From the NCBI GenBank assembly GCA_036924285.1, contig JAYKYS010000010.1, positions 6,820,001 through 6,884,000 on the forward strand: 64,000 bases of DNA, written 5' to 3'. The notes below the pieces were generated by a model. The model did not search any database. It saw only the letters and a list, made by a program, of their open reading frames with translations, and had not been told where the DNA came from. Positions 21,893 through 32,456 of this stretch are shown piece by piece. A program made the position numbers and the translations under genes. Origin of the DNA: Asterella californica. Taxonomy: Eukaryota; Streptophyta; Marchantiopsida; Marchantiales; Aytoniaceae. Position 1 is the stretch's first letter. Each line of letters begins with the position of its first letter.

Positions 21893-22239
21893 GAGAAAGA
21901 AAGTGCTTAGTTATCGAGGAAGTTAGAGAGAAATCTACAGGAAACTTGTCGCTCTGCTGTGCATTGATCGCTAGCCACAGCCAGAAGGTACGCCCTTGCT
22001 CAAAGGAAAGGCTCTCGCTACGACACCGGTCTCATCAACGAAGGACATTGATTCAGACAAGGACGTGGTTAGAGATACACATAGTATTGCCACAACGTTA
22101 TTGTGAGACATGGACGAGATCTATAGGACCACGAAGGGTCCTCGACGATACTCGAGTTCAATGGGTACCATTGAGCTAGATCACTTCATCCAGGAGTTTG
22201 ACTGTTGGTGCGATCTACTGTAAATGCGGAACCCACAGT

Positions 22240-24702
22240 TGTCACATCTTTCACGGCGTGGAAGGGTTTGTTCCAGTACTAGAGGGACCGCCTATGGATG
22301 ATTACCATGAGTTCAAGCGGGACTACAGTGTGGAGATTGAGTTGTGAAGACAACATTGGTCTCTCAACTATGTTTCTATCACTACTAGCATATTTTTAAG
22401 AAGCGTAGTATTTATGAGTTCGGGTGTCAATAGCAGTGGTACATCTAGTGACGGAGTACTTACTACCAGCAATGCGTCCACTAGTAGTGGAGAGGGGGTA
22501 GTATGAGCAAGATACCACTAGGGTTTAACCTTGTGGTTCAGTTCTTCCTGTGTTCGAGGAAGAACTATCAAGATGCGCGGACCGACAAGTTGAGGAGTTT
22601 GTAGGAGTTCGAGCTTGAAGATTAGAGAGAGCTTACATGAGACACATACTCGCATGAGGTGGTTGATCAGCGTTACTCAAGGAGTAAGGGAAGCCCATCC
22701 CATTCTGATATGAGACACTAGATCGAGAGCTGTTCATGAGAGTAGATGATACGACTCTCCTTAGAGATACCGCATTAACGTTGGCGGTCATCTTTGGTTT
22801 GGCTGAGCAGATTGATCTCAATAGAGGGTGGTGACTGCTGGATTCAGCTCGGGGACGTCACATGAGACGAGCACCTCTTCTCGGGTACCACAAGCTACGC
22901 AGCAGCATGGTGGTGATGGTGGTGATAGAGATCATGCTGAATAGTCACGATCCCAATGAGGTGTTGCAGGACCTAGTGGGCAAAAGCTCATTTCGTCCTT
23001 CTTTAGTCAGCAACAGACGAGTCCTTGTTGGACTTGTGATGGTCCTCATAATCAGAAGGACTGCACACAAAAGAGAGGTGGTTACCGGATGTTGTCGTTG
23101 TGAGAGTTTTTCTGAGAAGGGCGGAACCTTCTGGCTGTGATATGATCGTGAATGTTGTGTTACGTCTACTTAGAGAAGCGTTGGGCTTCTGACCGTGGTG
23201 GTCTACTCGAAGAAGTGTTGGGGTTCAGGCTGTGGTTGCTTACTACAGAGGTAGGCTTCATTTCATAAGGGCACTATAAACCCTCACACAAGTCGAATGG
23301 ATCCTCTAGTATGTTCAGAAAAATGAAAATCAAGTCGAACTAGCAATAATAAGACCAGACAGTGAACTTTAACTCTCAAGAATGAGAAACATACGTTGGT
23401 TTAGGCTTTAGAACTTCTCCTACATGTAACTGAGGTCCAACTGAATACACATACGAAATTTCAGCCTGAGATCAAATCAGAGCACCGAGATATGGGCAGA
23501 AACGTTCTGAGCAAAGAGATTACGACAATTTCAAGTACCCAGACAACTATTTCGACCTAGAACAGAGAATTGGCTCGATAACTTTCAATGATTCTTACAG
23601 GATTTGGAGTCTATAGAGTGCTGAACATCCCTGTGAAATTTGACCTCTTGATTGTACACAGTTTTCCAGATCTCGTTCTCTGAAGTTGCTGCTCTAGATT
23701 GAGAGCTTTTCGGACCCCCTCTGCTTCAGCGGTCGTCCTGAATTACTCACTCACTCAATTGACATGAAAACTTGTGAACAGTCGTAGCCCTGCTGACAGT
23801 GAACGCGACCACGAAGGTTTGAAGCGATTTTCTCAATTCTGCTGCGGTTGACACCGAAAATCCCAAAATCAACAAAAATGATGCAATTCTGGTACAATCC
23901 GAACTTCAATCTGCCATAACTCTTTCTTTATTGCTCCAAATCGATCAAAAATTTGACTGACAACGACTGGCACGACGAGCCCTTTCCTCCTGTGTTCTCA
24001 GATTTTAAAATGTCCTTACCAAATGCTCGAACTCCTCTTTAGACCTCTACTTCTAAGTTTATCATTTCACTAAAGACAAAAATAGACCAATGGGAGTTCA
24101 TAGCTTCACTTCCCTGTCCTTTTGTGCCTCAAACCACGTGGTGACTTCATTTCACACATAGGCTATCACGTCAAGCCCCAAAAGTGCCAGCGTAAACTTT
24201 AAACTACATGCGAAGACATGTAAAATGACACGTAATCCCGAAAGATAACCTAACCACGCTAGGAAGCATGCATGGGCGACATGTAAGTGCAACCCATGAG
24301 CTTAAACTCTATCATCACGGTAAACAATCTACTAAGACTCAAGAATATATAACATCCTCCAGAATTGACTTCTTTGAGATCCTAACTTCACTCAGAGAGA
24401 CTAACTCCTAACAGGTGAATTATTCACTATGTGAAATGATTCACATCTCGACAACGTCTGAGACGTCTCATGCGACGCCTAGGCAATGTGAGTATTACGG
24501 ACGACCAGATCACAGTAGTGACCGTTGTTTTGATCTCCACCTCGAGCTACGGCAAAGGAAGGCTGATTATGGACGAGACGGAGGAGCTCAAGGAGGTCAT
24601 GGTGGTCGAGTTGGAGGTAGAGGTCCAACACCTCAGAGAGGATCAGTCGGTCCACCATCGGCTATGACGTCAGATGCAAGTATGGCTACTCGGATTGAGT
24701 AG
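22240..24702 (+). pseudogene. E6 Gag with zinc knuckle, split by solo LTR
   Basis: A gag-like reading is broken by several stops. At 23026-23064 it encodes CWTCDGPHNQKDC, a CX2CX3HX4C knuckle. The coding frame then meets S1 (23093-24453); after removing S1 and one copy of its 4-bp duplication the frame continues exactly, into a second knuckle-like motif (CEYYGRPDHSSDRC, near 24485-24526) whose second Cys is Tyr. Gag forms the retroelement particle and the knuckles bind RNA. The in-frame join shows S1 landed inside a gag gene. Confidence 0.6.
23093..24453 (-). repeat. S1: solo LTR related to the E2 family
   Basis: 1361 bp with TGTCG/CGACA ends, alignable by eye over much of its length with the 1282-bp E2 LTR (ggcttctg, tgtggttg, cactcacaca, tcagcctgagatcaaat). 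It is flanked by ATGT (23089-23092) and ACGT (24454-24457), an ACGT target duplication with one C-to-T change. No internal region remains, which fits LTR-LTR recombination. Orientation is set by comparison with E2. Confidence 0.78.
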
Positions 24703-26426
24703 TTGGAGCAGAGGATAGCTAGTATGGCTACGGTGGAGATCTGGTTCAAGAGTAGAGGCTTCCACGTCTTATGAAGGAGAAGGAGTGACTTCGACTTCAT
24801 GGTTGGTGTGACACGGACTGAGACATCTGCGACAATAACTCGAGGTGTAGTATGTGTCTCTAAGTCATGAGGTGCGTCAGTGGAGTTGGACCCACAACAT
24901 AAGGAGGCTAATAGGCAGACCAAGCTTCCTCATTCATTCACATTATCGGAGGCGTTGAGGACCACGTCTATGATTCCTAAACGATTTATCGATGATGCAG
25001 TGGAGTTGGATGCATCACCATCCAAAAGTGCGGTTGATGCGCGTCAACTCTCGATGTCCGTGGATGCGACGTTGTCAAGTGACGTGTTTTCTTATCTGAG
25101 AATACACTAGGTATTTGACTATGGAGAGTACGTGCAGCACTCTACGACTCAGAACCAGCAACCACCCAAACCTCTTTTTGACCCTCAAGTACACTCTAAA
25201 CTTGTCTCGCTACAATATCCTCACGTTCTCTCGATAATTTCTCTTTCACTCAACTAGAGATAGAATTGAGATAACAAACACGGGCAACATGTTCCTGCCA
25301 CCACCGCAAACACTCTTGGATCTGCTGGTCATCACTCCAGCCTCACCACAAGAGAAATACTAGCACTCATAACAGAAAAAAAAGCTAAGCGCAACACCCG
25401 TAGACAAATCCAATCTAAACCTACTGGGCATACAAACAGACACACAAGTATGAAGAGGATCTGAACACATGCAATACTAACGACAACTCTCCATACTCAT
25501 GATTAAGTGCCTTGAAGCACTAGTAGAACCTCCAGGTCGACATGTTCTCCAAAAGAACATGAAATCTTGCACCTTTCGAGGCAAGAATCTCTCAACTTTG
25601 TCTCACTGTCACTCCTCAACTACAGCTTTGAATGAGATGAAACCAAGACCAATAGGTAGCCTGTAGAATAAGCTCTCTATTAAGGTATTACATGCATAGA
25701 GATCATCTTTGAGTTGGCAATTATGTCTTTCTATCCTCATAAACTTCATCTCCTCAGCTCTCAAACAAGGTATGGCACGCACAAATCCAAGTAGTATTGA
25801 GTTCACAACATGGCACCAAAGATGGTGATATCTGACGGTATGAAAACTCGGCCAGCGGAGTGTAACATGCCATGTCTCTTTCCTTCTTGATGCTCTAAAG
25901 CTGAAATTTGACCTCCATCTTCTTCAATGTCTCCTTAACAACTCCAGATCCAAGTTTCAGATCCAAGTCGGACCCAAACTCTCACAATCAACTCAGATGT
26001 GATATTCACTCAATCTTCTTCTCAACCTCTGTTGATACACTTTCGACAGAACTTTGCTGTCCAATACCTCACAAACCACTCGACCAAATGGTCTCAAACT
26101 TCTCAAGAAATTCAAGTGCATCATTCACTACCACTCTGTAAAATTTCAGAACCAGACCCTCAACCAACCTCCGGAATGACCCAAACCCTACTATCAATGA
26201 CATAAGACGATATGCAGACCCTTGTGCACAAAAACAACAATATCTTTGGACCCAACAATCCAAATGGTCCAAAATTTCACACGCGAGTAGCTGACTGTAT
26301 CCTCTCAGATCCTGGAAAGTTTCATAGCCAAAATCGATCCCAAGCTCTCATTATCGCTCTCAATGTCCTCTGATAACAATTGTGCACTCTCATAACTTCT
26401 GATTTGAGGTACCCCACTTTAGCCGA

Positions 26427-26950
26427 TGTCGAGGTGAGAGTTTTCTTGAGAAGGGCGAAACCTTCTGGCTGTGATATGACCGTGAAGGCTGTGATACGTC
26501 TAATCAGAGAAGCGATGGGCTTCTAGCTGTTGTTGCTTACTCAAAGGGTAAGCTTCAGATTATAAGGTGGCACTGTAAAACACTCACACAGGTCTATTGG
26601 TTCCTCTGATATCTTCAGAAAGTGAAAATCAAGACTAACTGGCAGTAATAAGGTCTGGTGGTGAACTTTAACACTCAAGAATGAAAAACATGTGATGGTT
26701 TAGACTTCAGAACTTCTCCTACATGTAAATGAGGCTCCACTGAACACACATACGAACTTTCAACTTGAGATCAAATCTGAGCACTGAGAAATAACATAGA
26801 GCTAACTTCTAGGACTACTAAACTCAAGTGTCGGAGTAGAAGTGTAACATGTAACCGCCAAGTATCGTGAGAACAGTGATCAACGCGATGAGACTAACTC
26901 CTGACAGAGAGGTGAATTATCTACTATGTGAAATGATTCATATCACGACA
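26427..26950 (-). repeat. S3: shortened E2-family LTR inside S2
   Basis: 524 bp with TGTCG/CGACA ends. The first 360 bp or so align with S1; the rest jumps to sequence like the last 90 bp of the E2 LTR (gctaacttctag.actactaaactcaag), followed by an end like that of S1. Flanks are CCGA and CGGA, an imperfect duplication. An internal deletion removed most of the LTR. Confidence 0.6.
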
Positions 26951-27471
26951 CGGATCATAATTTTGTCACTCCAACTTGAAATTGATCAGTCCAGTCCATC
27001 TCGAGAGCTTTCCAGCAATAGTCAACTTCTCTCCAACAACCCCAAAGAACTCTCAGAAAGTGTAAAAAATCTCACAAAAATAAAATTGATCATGAATTTG
27101 ATCCTCTCATCACAATCGAACAAAACTTTGTCATGCAAGCTCTGAATTGAGCAGTTGTTGAGTCCAAGAGCATCCTCGTCTTCCAAGCTTTCCAACCATA
27201 TCCAAAACTCCTTGAATGGATCACTAGAAGTACCTCTAGTCCTCAAAAATGTGAAGAAAACTTGATGGAAGATAATTGGTCAAACTTCCGAGGAATAAAA
27301 ACAAGTTGACAAAAGTTTTTGTCTTTACATACATGACCAACACACAAGGAGCGAATGTTTATCATGAGTATCATTTGAGTACTCAAGGCTTTTATTAAAC
27401 ACACTTCGAACACGTGTCGTTGACGACGTCGTTGATCAAGAAGCACGTAGACACGAAAGACAAAACTACAC

Positions 27472-28074
27472 TCAGTATAAGGTCAGAATGATGACCCTAA
27501 AACGATTGACAATAAACGAAACTACAAACGAAACAAATGAGGCTATTATCTGATTGTAATAATCCTCTCTGCATGTATTGGTACAAAAAAGATCATTATC
27601 ACAACTCTCAAAGAAATTTCTCACGATAAACTCTCGATGTGTCATTTTCGACCCAACTGTTGAACAAAGCTCTCGTTGGAAAGTTGAGATCCAATCGATG
27701 ATCCATACCACATCAAGTAAGATGTAGACCGTAAGATCTCAAACATCGTCGTATGAGACTATCAGAAGAATGATAAGACCCGAAGTAGTCAGTACTGCAA
27801 TCATAAATGACTCTCTCCAATGAGTCATCATAAACACTCGAAAGTGATCACGCGATGAACAATGGAGCTTAATGACGAATGGGTTCGCAAGTGGAAGATC
27901 AGGAGCACGAAAGGACCCTAGTTCATGCTTGCCACTCTTACTGTCTCTCATTCCATCCGACGATACTATGACTAGACTTGGATACTCCACACTCGATGTC
28001 CAAAGCTCCGCATACCTCTCTTCATATACAACAAACTCCCATATGACAACAAGAGTACTAACCCTTATCTCCAC
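27472..28074 (-). pseudogene. Decayed LTR small ORFs A and B in S2
   Basis: 27739-28074 ends in a 55-residue part with PDLPLANPFVIKLH and RDHFR, matching E3 ORF A (PNLPFPNSFHIKLH, RDHFR). 27472-27711 ends NRFRVIILTLY and matches ORF B of E1 and E3. Both parts keep the same frame with a 27-base gap, as in the younger LTRs. The FGEE signature is lost and some residues are scrambled. This third, more distant copy shows the ORF pair is old in the family. Confidence 0.5.
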
Positions 28075-28209
28075 TCAGCAGAGAGTACATAGATCATCCA
28101 CGTTGTCGTGTCGTGGACCATCTCTTACTTGAAAATCTATTCCGATGCTTACCATTATCGCTTTCAAAAACACTCATGAGACTAAAAATGAGACTGTTTG
28201 CACAACTTT

Positions 28210-28680
28210 GGATCTTCACTTTCATCGCATCAATGGATAGAGCTCGTTGCGAGCTTTTCGTAGGTACTTCATCTACTTCATTTGGACGCTTAATGGAGAA
28301 GTTACGAGACTCAAAAGATGAGAAAAGCAAGCTAGACTCCAACTTACGAGCTTTTTGAACCACTTCGGATCTTCACTTTCATCGCATCAATGGATGGAGC
28401 TCGTTGTCAGCTTTCCATGGACACTTTGTCTACTTCATTTGGACGCCTAGTGGAGAAGTTATGAGACTCAAAAAGATGAGAAAAGCAAGCTAGGCCTCAG
28501 CTTACAGACTTTTTGCACAACTCCGGATCTTCACTTTCATCTCATCAGTGGGTAGAGCTCGTTGTTAGCTTTCCATGACACTTTGTCTACTTCATTTGGA
28601 CGCGTAGTGGAAAAGTTACGAGACTCGAGAGAAGAGAAAATAAAGCTAAGTCCTAGTTTATTGTTGCTGACTGGGTATTT
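28210..28680. repeat. Three tandem repeats of about 157 bp
   Basis: Units start with ggatcttcactttcatc at 28210, 28367 and 28525 and include ctacttcatttggacgc and gagaagtta.gagactc. They differ by about 10-15%. The short ORFs inside are by-products. No family recognised; the style resembles leader repeats of retroelements. Confidence 0.8.
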
Positions 28681-29139
28681 CAGCTCCTGGCTCTATACTA
28701 AGGAAGCAAAGGGTCTGCTAGCTTATTATATGAGAAAACATGTATGTACAGCGAGTGACATAAGGGGGCAACTTAAAGAGCTAGCTTATTTTTACGACCT
28801 ATCAATGGACGGTTTGGAGAATTGAGAAGTCCAATGTATCCGCGCAAGGTGTCATTAGCTTCAAATCTGTGCAGACTACGCACTGGTTAAGACGGTTCGT
28901 GAAGACGTAGATCGAGGAGTGTGTTCTGAGAGAAATTGAGACGCAGAGAAAGTTTTTGAGGGCTTCAGTGATATGTGAAAGAGAGTTGAACCGTTCGGTC
29001 GTTCCGGAGTCCAAACTTGCTATCTTTCGGATCTTTCGAGATCAGAACACCGAGTTCTTCAGGAAATTGGAGACCATAAGAAGTTTCTTGACGATTTGAG
29101 AGATGTGAAGGAAATTGGCTCGTAGGCAAGCGCTTACGT
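28681..29139. other. No recognisable gene, flank of E3
   Basis: Non-coding by eye. With E3 removed it joins 48423 onward, so 28681-29139 and 48423-49540 were one stretch before E3 inserted; it may be the leader or LTR of the old E5. Confidence 0.4.
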
Positions 29140-31128
29140 TGTCGTAAGGCGTGAGATATGGTCTGGGAATACACGGGGTATCTGGCTGTAGAGAGATACA
29201 ACTGGATCTACGACCTAACCGATGAAAACTTATGCTCTCACTATCTAATCTATCAGTCTATTTTGTAGGTTACTAGCGAGCTAACTTGACCCAAGTGCAA
29301 CACATGTGCATCGCACAAATGACTCGGAGCTCGATTCCACTCTAGATAAAGGCAAGGCTCATACACGGTACGTGTCTGCTTTAGATCCCAAGCACTTTTC
29401 ATACAATCTCTCATCAACATCCACTTCACTACTTCTTTTCGACAAACTACCTAAATTGTAGACTCTGACCTTCTATTGTTCGCTGATACGATTTTGCTCA
29501 GGAAGATGTCCACAGCAAGGACCGCCTACTACACAAGCTTCCCAACGATACAAGACATGTCGGCAGCAAACAGCTAGAAACTCCGGGCGTGACACCGAGG
29601 ATAACGGTACCTCAGCTTCAGCAAGACGTGGCACCTCCATTGAGCATGATCGCCGTACCAATCTCACAATATAGTCTCCTTGTCATCCACATGACACCTC
29701 CAAGAAGCACACCTCCCATCTTCAAGTCGTTTTTGTTCAACTCCAACCAAGAGATTTAAGCGAAATCTCTCTACGTCTTTCTCGTCTCGCTGCAAACTGA
29801 ACTTTGACAATCTCGTGCCTTCATCTCGATTATCCAATCAAGCTCAAACTTCACAGGACATCCCCTCTGACCCTTCTCTACTACTGTATGAAATTTCAGT
29901 CTCAGATTTGAACCCAACTGTCCGCGATGAATCAAGCCACCCGCCTGTGCTAACTTATGAGCTTTACATATCTCGATGGCCAAAATCCTAGATCTCCACA
30001 CATTCTCTTACCCAATTGAACTGAAATTTCACATGTGACTAGCTGATAGGGCACACTCTCATCCTGGAAAGTTTCACTCAGAGATCCAATCCCATGTGCA
30101 CGGGGCAACTCAAGCTTCGAATCCAAAGAAAGTGGTTTTACTCATACCTCTCAACTGTAACAGCCAACAGTTTTTGTTGCTGTGTTAACGCAGAGCAGCT
30201 AAAAACTAGGATCGAAGAAAGGATGTCACGCAAATAATCCATTAGTGCGACGACAAGCGATGTCTCATCGCCCCAAGCCTCAGGGAATGCGGGGGGGGGG
30301 GGGGGGAGGGGTATGCCCACATGTATACTCAGGACCTCAGTAATGAAAAGGGGAGGTTGCCTGCGCATAATCGATCATTTCAGGAGCAAATCCAACCCAA
30401 ATATAGGATTGTTTTACATCAATACAACCAGCACGGAGTGAACTACTCGATCCCCTTGACAGCTCCTAAAGATCACCTCTCAAACTCCGGATCACTCCAA
30501 AACGTGGCTCGGGATATCGATTTGACCCCCTGACTTTCAACGTCCATCACTCTCTCCTCAGAACTCCAAATCGCCTGATCTTGTCTCCAGAGTGTAGCCC
30601 GTCTCGAGAGCTTTCCAACAAGACCACTCACTCCTCAAATGACACCCGGGAAGACCTCCAAAACCCTAAAGCCGTCTGCAGATCTGGAATGGAGTTGATT
30701 GGTCGAACATAAACCAATAAGAAAACATATCTGGAAACCTCTTTTGTCCTCTACTTGGTACCCTAGAACAACTATAACCTTACTACCCTCTCATGCCTTC
30801 AAGGCATCGGCCCCAACCTTAGGTTAATTACATTCGTCGAACTATAGAGATCGTACTTAACACTTAAGATTCAGTACAAGGTCAAGATGACGACCTGGAA
30901 CCGATTTACGATGAAAGGTACTACAAAAGGAAATGGAGAAGCCATCACTTGATTACAGTACTCCTCCCCAAAGTTCCTTGCGATCCACGCACGATGATTG
31001 ATCTTCCGTCGACAATGACACCGAACATCCACCTAGACGTTGAAAGGGATGTTGGCTGGATAATTCCAGTCCATTGGCCCTCGTCAAAGTAAGATGTACA
31101 CTGTCAAGTCCTAGTCCTCTCCATACGT
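29140..31128 (-). repeat. E3 3' LTR, part 1
   Basis: Matches 46135-47928 of the other LTR. Compared with it, about 195 extra bases lie at about 30168-30363, including a run of 16 G (30291-30306). The relative of ORF B (30871-31074) has a TGG-to-TAG change at 31033-31035. The match resumes at 39643 after E2. Confidence 0.9.
30291..30306 (+). repeat. Run of 16 G
   Basis: Lies in the extra 195-bp segment of the E3 left LTR and is absent from the right LTR. Such tracts are unstable and often mis-assembled. Confidence 0.75.
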
Positions 31129-32410
31129 TGTCGGAGTGTAATCCGTCTACCTAGGAAAGCGCCGGGCTTCTGGCTGTGGTTGTTCACTCAAGAGGTTGGC
31201 TTTCAGGTCACAGTAGGGCTATAAACACTCACACATATGTGTAAGATCTAGTAATATACCCAGAAGGCGAAATTCAGGTCTAGCTGGCAGTAATAGGATT
31301 CGGCGGTGAACTTTGACACTCACGGAGAGGAAAACTATGAAGGTTTAGACCTCTAAACTTCCCCTACATGCAAATGAGGTACTACTGAACTCACAGACGA
31401 AATTTCAGCCTGAGATCAAATTCTGACACGGAGATATGAACAGAAAAGTTTTGAGCAAGAAAACTACGGCAATTTCTGGTACCTAGCTGGCTATTTCAAC
31501 CTATAACAGGAGTTTGGCTCGATCAATTTCAAAGTTTCTTACAGGATCTGCAGTCTACAGGGTGCTGAACATCCCTGTGAAGTTGGGACTCCTGAATGTA
31601 CACAGAACTGTAGATCTCCTCCTCTGAAGTCGCTGCTCTAGATTAAGAGCTTTTCAGACCCCCTCAGCTTCAGCGGCCGCCCTGAATTACTCAGTTGCTC
31701 AATCGATATGAAACTTTTTGTGAAATCGTAGCCCTGCTGGCGGAGAACACAACCTCGAAGTTTTGAAGCAATTTCCTCAAATCTGCTGCGAATGACACTG
31801 AAAACCCTAAATTCAACCAAAATGATTCAATTCTAGCACAATCCGAACTTCAATTGCTCATAACTCCGTCTTTATTGACTCAAATCGATCGAAATTTTCA
31901 CTGGAAGTGCTTGGCATGACGAGACCTCTCTCCCTGTGCTCTCAGATTTCGAAGATCCCCCACCAAATGCTCGAACTCTCCTTTAGAGCTTGATTTCTAA
32001 ATTTAGAGTTAAACTAAAGACAAAAACAGACCAATGGGAGTTCATAGCTCCACTTGGTTGTCCTTTAGTACCCTAAACCACGTGGCAACTTAGTTTTACT
32101 CATAGGCTACCACGTCAAGCTCCCTAGAGTGCCAGCGTAAACCTTAAACTACCTAAAACGACACGCAGCCCCGAAAATTAACTTAAATCAGCTAGAAAGC
32201 GTGCATGGGCGACACGCAAATACAACCCATGAGCTTAAGCCCTATCAACATGGTAATCAACCTACTAAGACTCAAAATAGTGTTAACACCGTATGCAAAG
32301 GTGTCAAGCATATACATAAGCGGCTAGAAGTAATATAAGCTAACTTCTAGAACTACTAAACTCAAGCGTCGGAGTAGAAATATAACATGTAGCCGTCAAG
32401 TAGCGCGACA
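31129..32410 (-). repeat. E2 3' LTR (1282 bp)
   Basis: TGTCG...CGACA ends, partner of 38357-39638. It lacks the small ORF pair of the E1 and E3 LTRs. Confidence 0.95.
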
Positions 32411-32430
32411 TCCACCCCCTCTGAACCTGC
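32411..32430 (-). other. E2 polypurine tract
   Basis: Minus strand reads GCAGGTTCAGAGGGGGTGGA directly before the 3' LTR. Confidence 0.85.
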
Positions 32431-32456
32431 ACCTCCTCTGGTATGTGCCATCCAGA

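Larger units (their letters stand above)
12553..22025 (+). mobile_element. E1: young Ty3/gypsy LTR retrotransposon
   Basis: Complete element of 9473 bp: 5' LTR 12553-14587, primer-binding site near 14592, gag-protease, pol, polypurine tract 19972-19991 and 3' LTR 19992-22025. The two LTRs, aligned at offset 7439, differ by eye at only two places: G/A near the start (tgtcctG/Attg) and one T missing near 21955. About 0.1% divergence means a recent insertion. Flanks give a 4-bp target duplication CCGG (12549-12552 and 22026-22029). Domain order RT, RNase H remnant, integrase is that of Ty3/gypsy. RNase H is mostly deleted, so E1 is probably unable to move by itself. Confidence 0.93.
19992..22025 (+). 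repeat. E1 3' LTR (2034 bp)
   Basis: Near-identical partner of 12553-14587, with the same encoded ORFs and one base fewer near its end. Confidence 0.95.
12375..25072 (+). mobile_element. E6: old decayed Ty3/gypsy, gag remnant split by E1 and S1
   Basis: The host pieces are 12375-12552, 22026-23092 and 24454-25072. Reading across the breaks gives sequence homologous to the E5 copy at 49540-50560, for example the shared gacatggacgagatctat near 22105 and 49800. E1 interrupts it at 12552/22026 and the solo LTR S1 at 23092/24454. Many stops and frameshifts mark it as dead. Only the gag part is recognised; no pol was found to the right. Confidence 0.65.
25073..28140 (-). repeat. S2: decayed LTR related to the E3 family
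   Basis: The start (tgtcaagtgacg, then gagaatacac.aggtat.tg) resembles the start of the E3 LTR at 29140 (tgtcgtaaggcg, then gggaatacacggggtat), and the base before it is the last of ACGT (25069-25072). Near 27472-28074 it carries relatives of the E3 LTR ORFs. The right end is not clear; about 28100-28140 is my estimate. S3 is inserted in it at 26427-26950. No intact gene. Confidence 0.5.

Noticed and set aside
27739..28074. A separate host membrane protein
   Set aside because: Its end matches LTR ORF A of E3, so it is better read as decayed LTR sequence.
28210..28680. Possible CRISPR-like array
   Set aside because: Repeats are adjacent, long and imperfect without unique spacers, and the sequence is eukaryotic.
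29473..29667. 64-codon minus-strand ORF in the E3 LTRs, also at 46468-46662
   Set aside because: Sense to the element and the same in both LTRs, but not found in E1 or S2; too little support to call a gene.
31638..31820. 60-codon ORF in both E2 LTRs
   Set aside because: The related solo LTR S1 does not keep it by eye; likely chance.
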